From Siphonodentalium dalli (lineage: Eukaryota > Mollusca > Scaphopoda > Gadilida > Siphonodentaliidae), in assembly GCA_032622095.1 (NCBI GenBank), contig CP136067.1:49453899-49517898 (forward strand): a DNA stretch of 64,000 bases. The letters run 5' to 3'. Under the pieces are notes generated by a model. The model did no database searches, had not been told where the DNA came from, and saw nothing but the letters and a program-made list of their open reading frames with translations. Numbering within the stretch: position 1 is the stretch's first letter; every line of letters begins with the position of its first letter. Both the position numbers and the translations under genes were made by a program. This document shows, piece after piece, positions 36,841 through 47,237 of the stretch.

Positions 36841-36844
36841 TATT

Positions 36845-37335
36845 TGTGAAGGAATAAGACTGTTCTCTGTATAAATTTTATTCATCTCTAACATCATGTT
36901 GTGAGTAGCAAGTGATGGTAAATGATACATAATTGTGAATCAATCATAGATGTCATAGAACGACCGAAGGCGTCGCTTATTAATTAGAGATCCCATGTTG
37001 GCAGATGCCAGGTATGTCTGAAGAGCCAGGACTAATTAAAGAGTAGATTAATGTTTGGTTTATATATACGCTAATGACTTATAGCAGCCATTAGGATCTT
37101 CCTTTGTCTGTCCCGACCGATGGGTGAACTGCAGTTGTTACATAAGACCTTCTTTCCTTTGTGGCTAGTATTGCATAACTCATAGGTCGCGGCCTCTCCG
37201 AGTATGACCTTGGCAATTTGGTTGGGGTCACTATAGTTCGATTATATTCTGTCTCCCCCATAGGTAAGATGGATATGTTTAGTATGTACCCTCACGTCCC
37301 TTGAATAAGAAGGGGTAGGGGTGCATTACTCTACA
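36845..37335 (-). repeat. 3' LTR of the gypsy element
   Basis: 491 bp, direct repeat of 46074-46564. On the element's strand it starts tgtagagtaatgcacc and ends ccttcaca. The host flank is tatt. Confidence 0.95.
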
Positions 37336-37340
37336 TAGGG

Positions 37341-37354
37341 TCCCCCTTATTTTC
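37341..37354 (-). other. Candidate polypurine tract
   Basis: On the element's strand gaaaataaggggga lies five bases upstream of the 3' LTR start, where plus-strand synthesis of Ty3/gypsy elements is primed. The purine run is broken by one t and separated from the LTR by cccta, so the assignment is tentative. Confidence 0.45.
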
Positions 37355-37695
37355 AGATTTTGACTACTAGTGTTAAAATATAGGAGTTTGGTACTTCGGT
37401 ATGCTTGGACAATGAGTAGATTTGATTCAAGGGTTGCCTGGGCATATAAGTTACGACGTGTTGTCGTCATAAAAAATTGTATAAATTGAATATATATATC
37501 TATGTACATGTTGAAGCCATTTGCATTATGAAGAGAGTTGGCATGATGAGGTAACATGAGTGTGATAATATAAAGGGTATCAATATAAATGACATTAGAA
37601 TACATGTAATGCAATCAAAATTATGTTGAACAATAAGTGGGTGAAAGATACTTCGTTCAAAAGTTCATGGATGTGCTCGATTGATTTGGCGAGCG

Positions 37696-38109
37696 CTAAT
37701 GTCCGCTTCCGGCTCCTGTGTCACGAGGTTTGGGTGATGTGACTTTAGTCGTTTCATCGTCTTGGTAAGGTCTTTTCCTTGTGACGTCGTGACGTCGAGC
37801 ATTTTGTAGGTGTCTGGCTTGTGGACAAACTGTTTCATTATTGCGATAAGATGTGCGTTTATAAAGCTTGTATTTTTGGAGGCATTCGGTTGTAATGACT
37901 TGGAAATGGGGTTGGATAATAATGATTAAAATTGTCATGATAATAAAAATAATCGGGAGAACTGTTACATGATTAAAATGATTTGGGTGGGACTCAATTG
38001 GTTTAAATATTGAGGGAGGGGTGTAGGCTCTGTTGGTAGTCGTGCTTTGTATATAAAAATATTGGGATTTGTGCGATTGCTTCAAACATGGGCTGCCATT
38101 TGCATTCAT
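37696..38109 (-). CDS. Small ORF after integrase with one membrane segment (possible env-like remnant)
   Basis: 137 aa, the longest frame between integrase and the 3' LTR. Residues ~48-66 (VTVLPIIFIIMTILIIII) form a clear hydrophobic helix. A basic, Lys/Arg-rich C-terminal part follows. Position and layout resemble the membrane-anchor end of the third ORF in env-bearing gypsy elements. However, no signal peptide, cleavage site or cysteine pattern could be recognised, and the other ~2 kb of this 3' region holds only short frames (for example 39194-38961). It may equally be chance hydrophobicity. Confidence 0.3.
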   Translation of the reverse strand: MNANGSPCLKQSHKSQYFYIQSTTTNRAYTPPSIFKPIESHPNHFNHVTVLPIIFIIMTILIIIIQPHFQVITTECLQKYKLYKRTSYRNNETVCPQARHLQNARRHDVTRKRPYQDDETTKVTSPKPRDTGAGSGH

Positions 38110-39930
38110 GTGATACTTATTTGTGGTTGAGATAGAAATAAATCTGTTTTCACATAATGTCGTATGATTTATACTGGATTACGATATCAACTGGGTACTT
38201 GGGTTTGAAGTTATACATCGCGCGCGTACAGTTAAAATATCTATTGATTCGGTCATCATTGATGCTTGGCATTAATACATCACAATTAAAGTTATATACT
38301 GAGATATATGCGCTTGTCCCTTAATGTAGGCCATCATTGCAGCCTATGTTATTGTCATACCCCGCCATGTGACAATTGTATTTGTCGATGTAGCGTGGGG
38401 CGATTTTGACACTTGAGATTAAGATATTTTACAAGCGGTATATAATTGTGATTATTTGGATAACTTGAACCGGTAAGCTATCTTTGGGGGTATAATGAAT
38501 GATGATATATTTATATGAAGATTAGTTACGCGTATGTGTTGAGATGCGTTTCTTGGCATCTATACTAGTTTATTTGATCTATGTGGAATCAAAGTTGATC
38601 AGACATTTGATTGCACTTCTGTACAGGATCCATATTATGATCCGCATTTTACCCTGCCAGATTAGCGATGATTTTGCGCATGAATCGTCGCTATTGCATT
38701 GGATTGAACACAGGGTGGTAACTACGCGTGATTAAGTGTATGATATCAAATTATGGGTTTACCGTTGGGCTGATTAACACGATTCATTATGACGTAATTG
38801 CTTATTCGGTGTCTGTGATAATTATTCCGAAGATGTGGCGTGAATAATTTAATTAGTATATGTGTCCGTCGTGACACATGCTATTATCTGAGTGCTAATG
38901 ATGCAAAACGGTCTGACAAATTATGAACTTGGCATTTAAACTTGTATGACTGGAAATGCTTCATGTTTCTTGATTTGATTTAGCATTTAAATTAATGCAT
39001 GCGATTCGCCTGAAATTTGAAGAGGCCGAAGTTATTCGCGTCTCCCGAATTGTTGATTGAGGCGATAATAAAGCGTTTTGGCTGCCAGGTGATAATTTCC
39101 TGGAGATGAAATATTGCCTTGCTGAGAGGGGGCCATGTGCGTGATATATATACTGGTACATGGCGTTAAATTTCTGTATTATTGGCCAACCCACTTTGTA
39201 TAGTACAGATCGGTTTCTTTGATTAATTAAGCCTCGATTTTGTGCATCTGGGCGGGTTGGTTAAAAGAAATGTGTCACCCACTTGGTGCGTGTGTGATTG
39301 CCATATCGTGTTACATGCACTGCACATGGTCTGGCAGTCCTGGTTTTGCGCGATGACAATTCTCTCTTTGTATTGTGTCTTTTTACGACAGGTTGCAATT
39401 TATTTATGATAGGTCGAGATTGTCCAATAATATTCGTTGCATTTCGCGCGGTATAGATCTGATTGTCTTTGTTAGAAATTGGTAAATTTTACTTTGTCAG
39501 TTTGTTTCCTGGAGTTAAGTTGTTGAGTTTTATTCAGTTAAAGTTTATACATGTGTGAACTGTTTTCGTTTCGTGCTTTTGGATATAGAGTTGAGTTTAT
39601 GAGGTTAGTTGCTTTTATGATTATGTATGTTATCTAATTATGGTAGTTGTTTGAATATTTAATTTTCCTATATCGTCATGCTCTGTTCGTATGTGCTATT
39701 TTTGTCGGTTTGAGTGGTTATATCGAAAGGATCATAATTTTCGGTTGACATGTTATATGTATCGCAACTGGACTTGTTTTACGATGGTTTTGCTGTACTT
39801 ATTGTTGGGTTGTATGGCTCTGTTGATGAATTGGCATTGTATGCTTCATCGTTTTGAGTTAGCATATCATAAGGGTTGTATGGTTCAGTTGACGAAAATG
39901 ATTGTTTTTCATGATCGCGTTTTGATGCTA

Positions 39931-40887
39931 TTAATTTATGTGCCATATCTGGGAGGGGAACTGGTTCATTTGAATCTGATCCGTCCCGGATGACGCGTTT
40001 TGCCGTATTAACTGTGTTAAAGGGGCTGTCTCGTGGTTCTCATTTTCGGTGTCCGAATTGTTACTATTACTTGATATGTCAGCATCTGAGCTTTGTGTTG
40101 ATGACTTATGTGGGAATACAAATCTGCTTTTCCGAACTTTCTGGTTCTCCTGTAATTGTGGTGTATGCCATTTCGTTGTTGCCAATTTTAAATGTTTATC
40201 ATGACTTTTAGATAAACTGCCTGTGATTTGATTACGAATTACATACGAAACTGGTCCTGTTTGTTTAATTATCACCCAAAATGGATCATATTTCATACCT
40301 AGTTTATGGGTTTGTTTGTGATTCTTAACATAGACCTGGGAACCTATGGGAAATTCCGGTATTTTACCTTTACTGTTTTCGTTTCGTTTCGTCTTGACTT
40401 GTTTCATATTTTGTTTAACTAATTGAAATGCGAAGTGATGCTTCTCTAGTAATTGTTGGATGAGGCATTCACCCGTGTATTTCTGTCGCGGTGTCAGTAT
40501 CTTGTCAATATTTATTTGCGGGTGTCTGCAGAAAGTTAAAAAATATGGATAAAATTGAGTCGTTGCTGAGACATGAAAATTCATGACTTCTGATGCAAAA
40601 TTGAGAAATAGGTCCCATGATGTTGGATTTCCCTTAGTTAATTTGGATAATATCCCGTTGTAGTCGCGATGAGATCTCTCACTTGACCCGTTGCTGAAAG
40701 GGACATAGAACGAGGTCTTGCGATGCTGAATAACATAGTAGTTAGATATTATTTTGAAGACTTCACTGCATACGTCACTCCCATTATCTGAGACCAGACA
40801 AGCTGGATAACCAAATATGGTGAAATACTGAGTCATAAGTCTTTCAGCGACCACTTCGGCATGTTTTGTGGGAAGCGCATATGCCAT
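39931..40887 (-). pseudogene. Integrase, catalytic core second half and C-terminal region
   Basis: Continues integrase from the preceding frame, and also reads upstream of its first Met (SYILTVIDLFSLHK). Catalytic Asp is in SDNGSD (residue 34) and Glu in NGSSERSHRD (residue 70), with the exact 35-residue spacing of the DD35E triad. Further on, YDPFWVIIKQTGPVSYVIRN is a GPY/F-type module. Beyond the core is a low-complexity Ser/Asn/Thr tail. The stop at 39931 may be premature: another minus frame just downstream (about 39910-39790) reads repeated STEPYNP motifs, suggesting the tail once continued. No chromodomain is visible. Confidence 0.9.
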
Positions 40888-40916
40888 TTTGTGTAAACTG
40901 AATAAATCTATGACCG

Positions 40917-41582
40917 TTAGAATGTAGGAATTTCCGCTGGCTGTGGGTTAAATGTTCCCGTTAAATCTATCGCGATCATTTCTCCTGGTCGGCTCGGTAT
41001 ATCCGTCATTTGATTCGGAATACGGTCAGTGTTTTGATTTCTTTGTTTACAAATGTTGCAATTGTTGGCGAAACTGACTATCATTGGGAACATTCGTGGC
41101 CAATAATATCCCAAACGTATGGTATGGTACATTCGTTGGGAGCCATAATGACCGATGATATGATATTCAGAAATTATCTGCTTAGTCAGCTTTTCTGGGA
41201 CATAAATGCGTTCCGTTGCTTGCTCATTAAAGACAGACATATAGTATAGAATTCCGTCTTTCAATATATATTGCTTTGTTATCTTCTCGGGTGGTTTATC
41301 GGATTTTAATTTGCGAATTATGTCTGAAATAATATGGTCCTCTTTTTGCATTTCTTCGATATTGGTAGGTACATTTAGTTGTTCATTTTCGGAAATTAGT
41401 ACAGTGTCGGGCAACGTATGCGCTTTTTGTTTACTTATTCTCTTGACATAATTTTTTATTTTCTGTGAGTCTAATATGTTTAGTGATCCGTCGTTGATCG
41501 TTATATCATATGGCGTTTCTCTTCGCTCTCCACTGAACATTCTGACATACTCTGTTGGTTTGTCGGGTCCACTCGAGAACAA
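40917..41582 (-). pseudogene. Integrase, zinc-binding domain and first catalytic Asp
   Basis: 221 aa. Residues 141-178 carry the HHCC zinc module (HIIGH ... CNIC, spacing H-x3-H-x29-C-x2-C), preceded by ILKDGILYY and followed by MIAIDLTGTF, whose Asp (206) is the first catalytic acidic residue. Its frame ends prematurely at 40917. A one-base shift near 40940 restores agreement with the downstream core frame. A linker before the zinc module (AHTLPDTVLISENE) joins it to RNase H. Confidence 0.9.
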
Positions 41583-41947
41583 AAATCAGCGGCGATATTT
41601 TCACATCCTTGTATAAAAGTAATTTTTGCATTGTATGCGGAAATTTCAATAAACCATTTTTGTAGGCGTTTATTAGCCAACTGAGTATTTTGAAACATAG
41701 AAACTAGGGGTAAATGATCTGTTCGTATTTCTACGTCCGATCCCTCTAGATAGAAATTGAGTTTCTTTAGACATACATATATGGCGAGTGCTTCGCGCTC
41801 TGTAGTACTGTAATTTCGTTGAGAGTGATTCAACTTTTTGCTAACAAAGCAAATTGGGAATTCCGGGGTTTTGTTATCAGTTTCTAGTTTGTTTTCTGGG
41901 TATGGCTGGACTAATGATCCCCCACTGAATGCATTGATGCATCGCAA
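41501..41947 (-). pseudogene. RNase H domain of the gypsy pol
   Basis: Reads PICFVSKKLNHSQRNYSTTE and REALAIYVCLKKLNFYL, then EIRTDHLPL and AADFCSRV. These supply the RNase H acidic residues (TE-R-E, and Asp in RTDHLPL). The first Asp (LYCDAS) lies in the previous frame. The frames part at a run of G near 41930, where one base appears to be missing. The tail beyond about 41560 is out of frame with integrase. Confidence 0.9.
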
Positions 41948-42372
41948 TATAAGATCATTTTCCTGTTCCTATCAGGGTAGGCCAGAGTAGGTACTTTAAG
42001 CAAATTTTGTTTTAGTGTATCAAAAGCATTTTGACATTCTTCGGACCATGCAAATTTTGCGTAACGAGCAGTTAATTTAATGAATGATGCAGCAGTGTCA
42101 GAGAAATCTTTACAATAGTTCCGATAAAAATTGAAAATCAACAATACTCTACGGACTTCTTTAACTGATGTTGGGGCCGGCACATCTTGTATGGCTTTAA
42201 CTTTGGCGGGATCTGGGTGCGTTCCATTTTGTGATACGATATGCCCTAAACAATTTACTTCTTTCATATAAAATTGGGACTTTGTTAATCGTGCTACTAA
42301 TCCATACTCTCTGAGTCGCTCGAATACTATTTTGAGGTGCTGTTTATGGAGGACCTCCGTTCGCTGTGACAA
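41911..42372 (-). pseudogene. Reverse transcriptase thumb/connection and start of RNase H
   Basis: Follows the RT core after a one-base shift near 42358. It shows KSQFYMKEVNCLGHIVSQNG, VKAIQDVPAPTSVKEVRR, FNFYRNYCKDFS, FAWSEECQNAFDTLK and KMILYCDAS (first RNase H Asp, residue 144). All are in standard Ty3/gypsy order. Confidence 0.9.
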
Positions 42373-42938
42373 ATTAAATCGTCGACGAAGCTATCAACAA
42401 AACTTAACCCTTCCAATGCTTTATGGATTAATGTCAAAAACGTGGCGCTCGAGTTGCAATAGCCGAATGGGGCCCTTGTGAAAGAAAACAATCCGAAATC
42501 TGTGTTCATAGTTAACTTTTCTTGATGTTCTTTTAGAACACCGATAACATGATAAGCTTGGCTAATGTCGATTGTGGAAAAAACTTTGGATTTTTGGAGG
42601 CGGCTGGAAACTTCGGTAAAAGAGGGGAGGTACCATCGTAATGGGACGGTGATTTTATTCAGCCTTCTCAGGTCTATACATAGTCTATAATTTTGATTTT
42701 CATTAGAATCTACTATTCCTTTACGAATCAATATGGCAGGAAATGACCAACTTGCGTTTGTAGTTTTCTTTATAATACCAGCATCCAATAATTTTTGAAG
42801 TGCTTTTTCCATGTGTTCGCGTCTATGTAATGGAGTAGGATACGCACGACAAAAGATAGGTTCTGCATCTGGTTTGGTATCAACACGCATGACTATTTTA
42901 TCGCAAAATCCTACCTTATTTGGATCGTTTGTGAACAC
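42327..42938 (-). pseudogene. Reverse transcriptase core
   Basis: 203 aa containing the polymerase fingers and palm: LLDAGIIKKTTNASWSFPAI, YRLCIDLRRLNKIT, catalytic Asp in STIDISQAYH (residue 124), RAPFGYCNSSATF, and the active-site box FVDD (184-187; Ty3/gypsy elements usually have YxDD, and Phe in the first position is tolerated). The same frame extends upstream (LLELASQYQDVF) to an in-frame TAA at 42969. The catalytic residues are therefore intact, and only indels and one stop keep this from being a whole polyprotein. Confidence 0.92.
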
Positions 42939-42968
42939 ATCTTGATATTGGGAGGCCAGTTCAAGTAG

Positions 42969-43364
42969 TTAAATTTTGTGGTGGTCGGGGGCACATATAT
43001 CGTCCAATTTGAAAGGTTTGTGGCCAGCCTTAGATAGGTTTTTTGTTTGATTTTCTATACTAAATACTTCTTGAGAATCATTCATTTTATTTGTGGTGGG
43101 TACCTTAGCCTTTGTTTGACAGATGTGGTCTGAACTTAGGCCATGTGTTTTCGCAACTATATTACCTTTAAATATAGACATATATGAGTCTGAATTATTC
43201 ATGATCATGATCGGTATATCTCGCTTTGATGCGGAAACTATCCCGTCCATAATGGATACATTAGGTTCATCCTTAAATATGCCGATATCGGCCTGACTTA
43301 CTCCAAGATATGGTGTCTCATACATGTCTGGTGTACCATTATTTTTGTGTTTACCAATGCACAT
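42969..43364 (-). pseudogene. Protease-RT linker region of pol
   Basis: 131 aa in the same frame as the RT core, separated from it only by the TAA at 42969. It reads YETPYLGVSQADIGIF and YMSIFKGNIVAKTHGL, typical of the connecting stretch between protease and RT in gypsy elements. Upstream it is offset by one base from the protease frame, at an A-run near 43340. Confidence 0.75.
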
Positions 43365-43960
43365 GAATGGGGTGGTAATTTGAGATCTTGCCGCGAATGT
43401 AGCAATGATGCTATATGTAAATCCTGTAACATGGGAAATGTTTTGTTGCCTATTCTAAATGCATTCAAATCTAAATAGAGTCTTACATGTTTGTCTGTTA
43501 AAAAATCGCGACCAAAAATCGCTGATCTTGCTAGGTTGGGTAATATAAAGAATTTATGTACTAATGACATTGATCCAATTTTGAAGCAACTTGTACTTGC
43601 CCCAGAGTCAAGTAATGCCCTAATGCGTTGGTTACCAATTTTAATAATTGTTGAACAAGGCGTTTGCTGTTGCAGTCCTTGTGCAATCTCTGCATGGTAC
43701 TTGAGTTTAGGTAATGTATGCAATTGCATCTGTTCAGACTGGTTATTTATACTTTGACAGTTTTTACTTGGTTCATTATTATTATTTTGGTAAACTGTTG
43801 TATTTCGATTAGCTTTTCGTTGGTTTTGATTTTGAATTTTTGCATCGCTATTAATGTCCTTTTGTTTGGGAACGGTGTTATGTAATCGTTTATTCATATC
43901 TGTTCTAATGTGACCAGTGGGATTTATATTTATCATTGGGGAATGCACGTGTTTGTTCAT
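43298..43960 (-). pseudogene. Aspartic protease (retropepsin) region of pol
   Basis: 220 aa. After a Gln/Asn-rich N-terminal half comes the retropepsin fold: IIKIGNQRIRALLDSGASTS (catalytic Asp 118 in DSGAS), SAIFGRDFLTDKHV and LPPHSCALVNTK. The family works as a dimer, cutting the Gag-Pol precursor. The C-terminal ~20 residues are out of frame relative to the linker ORF. About 290 bases separate it from the Gag stop, so expression relied on frameshifting or readthrough, or the region has decayed. Confidence 0.88.
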
Positions 43961-44252
43961 GCTCGTATCAGCATGATAAGATGTATTAGGTTAGATTTAT
44001 TGGTCTGGTCTGAACGATGTCTCTGTTCTTTTGTAGTAACACGTGCTACTCTGGTGTTTAGGGTACCAGTCACTGGTTAACTTGCATAACTGCTTAGCTT
44101 CTGGTAATTAGGTGCACATTTATTTATGGTCATATGTTTTGACGGTGTTTTGAAGACGGTTTTAGTTTGATATCTCGCGCTCTGATGTGATGTATTATGA
44201 TGATGATGATTATGATTTTTAGAATGTCCTTGCGGCTTCTTCAAAGACATTC

Positions 44253-45458
44253 TTACATGTTTAAATATTGTTTGTTATTGGCGATGCGTCTTCGGCAATT
44301 GCGGATATCATGGTTGTTCATCTTACATAGTGTGCAAAACTGGCGTTTAATTTTATTTGAGAAGTTTGGCCGGTTTAAGTTGTAGTCTATATTGTTTACT
44401 CGATCCTGACGGATATAATTGTTTTGTCTATTAAAGTTAGCGTTTTGAAATTTTGGTGGCATTCGGAATGGTGGGTTTGAGTGATGATTTGCGCGGTGCA
44501 CTGGTTTGTTAGTTGCAGAGCTATCAGATATATTATCGCGCGGTCTCCATAGTATGGGATGCCGCCTAAAATGATCAACTTTCATGGGTTGTGGGAAGGA
44601 GTCGTTAATTTGGTGTTGTTCATTTGACCTAGATGTTCTATCACCGTAGCGAAGTTTGAACCTCTGTTTAACGTTCATTTCTTTCATTGCGATCTCTGTG
44701 GCACGGTCGAGCGACGTTGGGTCATCTTTAATTAAGGTATATTTTATGTGGTCATCACGTATGCCATCCGCGAAAAATGTTACCAGTTGTGTTTGTACCG
44801 CGCGTGTATTTATTTTGTCAATAAAGGCGGTGTTTGCTAGTGATCGAATTCTCTCTGCGAACATAGGTATTGTTTCCTGATGCGTTTGTTTTAATGTTCT
44901 CAACATGGCCAAGGCCTGCGGTGCGTCACTGATTGCGCTGAAACGAGATCGCAACTGCGCTTTTAAATCAGGCCATGTGACCTTCATTGTGCCGTATACT
45001 GTATTGTCATTGATATATCGCTGCACGAATTCGGAAACAGATGAACGACTTGTCTGGGCCGCTATCTTAATTATTGTTTCATCTTCCGCACCAAGTGTCG
45101 AAGAATATTTCTCTATTTCGTGCATCCAATTGGAAAATTCTGATGGTTTACCATCAAATGATCTAACCATTGCACTCATACCTATAATAGCAGATATTGT
45201 GGCCTTTGAATGGTTTGCGGCGGAAGTCTCACGCATTGTAATGTTAAATTGGCCTATTTCTCGCGTTAATTGAGAGATGAGGGTATTCTGGGTGTCTTGT
45301 ACGCTCGGAATTTGAAAGGATGGATTTGGTATATTTTTGTCTTGCATGTTTGAATTACTGGCCGCGTGTAGGTGGCATTCTCGTTTCATATTGAAAGATC
45401 GAATACATAAACTATCTTGATTAGAATATTCCACGGATTCGGGTGGTGGTGGTTCCAT
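44253..45458 (-). CDS. Gag polyprotein of the gypsy element
   Basis: An intact 401-aa frame from an ATG, the only undamaged gene of the element. Residues ~95-240 form the retrotransposon Gag capsid domain (AMVRSFDGKPSEFSNWMHEI, WPDLKAQLRSRF, FAERIRSLANTAF). A basic, Asn/Arg/Gln-rich nucleocapsid-like region follows, ending in one zinc knuckle, CTLCKMNNHDIRNC (C-x2-C-x4-H-x4-C, residues 375-388). The Gly usually before the His is Asn here. Gag forms the particle that packages element RNA. The N-terminus starts with a Pro-rich patch. Confidence 0.92.
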   Translation of the reverse strand: MEPPPPESVEYSNQDSLCIRSFNMKRECHLHAASNSNMQDKNIPNPSFQIPSVQDTQNTLISQLTREIGQFNITMRETSAANHSKATISAIIGMSAMVRSFDGKPSEFSNWMHEIEKYSSTLGAEDETIIKIAAQTSRSSVSEFVQRYINDNTVYGTMKVTWPDLKAQLRSRFSAISDAPQALAMLRTLKQTHQETIPMFAERIRSLANTAFIDKINTRAVQTQLVTFFADGIRDDHIKYTLIKDDPTSLDRATEIAMKEMNVKQRFKLRYGDRTSRSNEQHQINDSFPQPMKVDHFRRHPILWRPRDNISDSSATNKPVHRANHHSNPPFRMPPKFQNANFNRQNNYIRQDRVNNIDYNLNRPNFSNKIKRQFCTLCKMNNHDIRNCRRRIANNKQYLNM

Positions 45459-45794
45459 GAAATTTAATTAAATCTGTTTGATTTGAAAATTGTTTGGGGT
45501 CTAGGGCCATACCACGCGAAAAATTTAGGTTGCAAGTGGGTGTTAATTATCAAGCCTCTAACAAGGTGTGAAAACGCACATCTGGCAAAAATGAAAACGT
45601 TTGACTCACCAAATCCTATGAATAAACTGACTGTCACAACTGTCGAGTTAAAATTGTCTATTTTGTTCTTGTCTTGGATTATGCTGCAATGATTATGTCG
45701 TCTAGCGTCTTTCTTCTTTTTCTTCTTTCTCTTCTGTCTCTTCTGGTCTTCAATAAGCCATTCATAAATGTTTCTCTTCTTTTGGCTTCTGTCT

Positions 45795-46020
45795 TCGTAA
45801 GCAATTTATAAAGTTTCTCTTTGTTTTGGCTGCGATCTTGTGTAGCAATTTATAAAGTTTCTCTTTGTTTTGGCTGCGATCTTCTGTAGCAATTTATAAA
45901 GTTTCTCTTTGTTTTGGCTGCGATCTTCTGTAGCAATTTATACATGTTTCTCTTTGTTTTGGCTGCGTCTCTTCTGTAGCAATTTATAAATGTTGCTCTT
46001 TGTTTTGGCTGTGATCGTTG
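45795..46020 (-). repeat. 44-46 bp tandem repeats in the gypsy leader
   Basis: About five copies of a unit containing gcaatttataaagtttctc then tttgttttggctgcgatctt, starting at 45801, 45845, 45889, 45933 and 45979. They lie between the 5' LTR and gag, in the untranslated leader that is packaged as RNA. A pyrimidine-rich tct/ttc tract (45710-45780) adjoins on the gag side. Confidence 0.9.
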
Positions 46021-46048
46021 GAACTTCGTTGTGTCGTGCTTAGCAGAA

Positions 46049-46064
46049 CTGCATCACGGTACCA
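46049..46064 (-). other. Candidate primer-binding site
   Basis: On the element's strand tggtaccgtgatgcag begins nine bases inside the 5' LTR. TGG at the start would pair with the CCA end of a tRNA. I cannot name the tRNA from memory. Confidence 0.4.
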
Positions 46065-46073
46065 TTTCATCTA

Positions 46074-46564
46074 TGTGAAGGAATAAGACTGTTCTCTGTA
46101 TAAATTTTAATCATCTCTAACATCATGTTGTGAGTAGCAAGTGATGGTAAATGATACATAATTGTGAATCAATCATAGATGTCATAGAACGACCGAAGGC
46201 GTCGCTTATTAATAGAGATCCCATGTTGGCAGATGCCAGGTATGTCTGAAGAGCCAGGACTAATTAAAGAGTAGATTAATGTTTGCTTTATATATACGCT
46301 AATGACTTATAGCAGCCATTAGGATCTTCCTTTGTCTGTCCCGACCGATGGGTGAACTGCAGTTGTTACATAATACCTTCTTTCCTTTGCGGCTAGTATT
46401 GCATAACTCATAGTTCGCGGCCTCTCCGAGTATGACCTTGGCAATTTAGTTGGGGTCACTATAGTTCGATTATATTCTGTCTCCCCCCATAGGTAAGATG
46501 GATATGTTTAGTATGTACCATGACGTCCCTTGAATAAGAAGGGGTAGGGGTGCATTACTCTACA
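46074..46564 (-). repeat. 5' LTR of the gypsy element
   Basis: 491 bp, partner of 36845-37335, with about eight substitutions and two compensating one-base indels between them. The host flank is tatt. Confidence 0.95.
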
Positions 46565-46568
46565 TATT

Positions 46569-46927
46569 TCGTCATCTGAAAACACTGATGATACTATGCT
46601 ATTGGAATGTTGAGTTATTTCCCTGGACACAATTACGGTTTATTTTTGGCTAATCGGGTAGGAAGTGAAGATCGATAGTATTCGATTTTATTACTCTACA
46701 AGAACTCGCATACACTTATAACATTCGACACCTTTTGGTATGAATTTTATGGACGATCCGCTCAAACATCATCTAACCATCGCTAACATTATTGATGCTC
46801 CGTGCAACCTAATTCTCACTGTGTGTTGTGTTTTACCACCGAGAGTTTGTGCTAGTTTCTCGTCTGTGTAGTCAATCAAATAAATTACGACTAATAAAAA
46901 GGAAGCCATACAATATTTTTTTTTCAG
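46569..46927 (+). other. Receptor intron between gypsy element and exon
   Basis: About 360 bp of intron between the target-site copy of the gypsy element and the acceptor ttttttttttcag. Nothing else recognised. Confidence 0.6.
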
Positions 46928-47018
46928 TTACACAGTTGTCGAGCCGCCAGATGATCTATGGGGATCTCCAAACGAGGATGGTTCTTGGAACGGAATGGTC
47001 GGAATGGTCGCGAGAGGG
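46928..47018 (+). CDS. iGluR exon: S1, GSWNGMVG segment
   Basis: The acceptor is a T-run followed by cag. One base (t) completes the Asn codon from 35138, then the frame reads YTVVEPPDDLWGSPNEDGSW and NGMVGMVARG up to ggg|gtaagg. The (D)GSWNGM(V/I)G-x-(L/V) block is one of the most conserved in iGluR S1. The aromatic residue before Gly in LWG corresponds to the Tyr (KYG) that stacks over the ligand in AMPA receptors; here it is Trp. The exon is 91 bases and ends in phase 0, continuing directly as EADLGVDSFTIT at 51661. It lies only 360 bp downstream of the gypsy element. Confidence 0.9.
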
Positions 47019-47237
47019 GTAAGGGACGCCGCCGATAATTTCGTAGAAACAGAAGCAATACCATTAATGTGTCTGACATCTATCGTTTGATTAATTGTGG
47101 TTTGGCGTCATTGCATTAATCAGGCCTTATTCGAAAGGATAATGCTTTATCCACTTGGAGCCAGGAATATGAAATAAAGAACTGACCAGTGTGCAAAATA
47201 GAGCAATTTAAAACACAAAAATTAGCATAACTTTTAA

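Larger units (their letters stand above)
36845..46564 (-). mobile_element. Ty3/gypsy LTR retrotransposon, nearly complete, minus strand
   Basis: A 9.72-kb element with 491-bp direct LTRs at both ends, starting TGT and ending ACA, and flanked by tatt (36841-36844 and 46565-46568) as a 4-bp target duplication. On the minus strand the order is 5' LTR, leader with tandem repeats, gag, protease, reverse transcriptase, RNase H, integrase, a 2.6-kb 3' region with a small membrane-type ORF, and 3' LTR. RT-RH-IN order makes it Ty3/gypsy rather than Ty1/copia. The LTRs differ by roughly eight substitutions and two 1-base indels by eye, so insertion is fairly recent, yet pol carries several indels and a stop. 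It sits in a receptor intron, antisense to the gene. Confidence 0.95.

Noticed and set aside
40010..45273. Plus-strand frames of 62-122 aa across the gypsy element
   Set aside because: They are antisense shadows of the minus-strand gag and pol frames.
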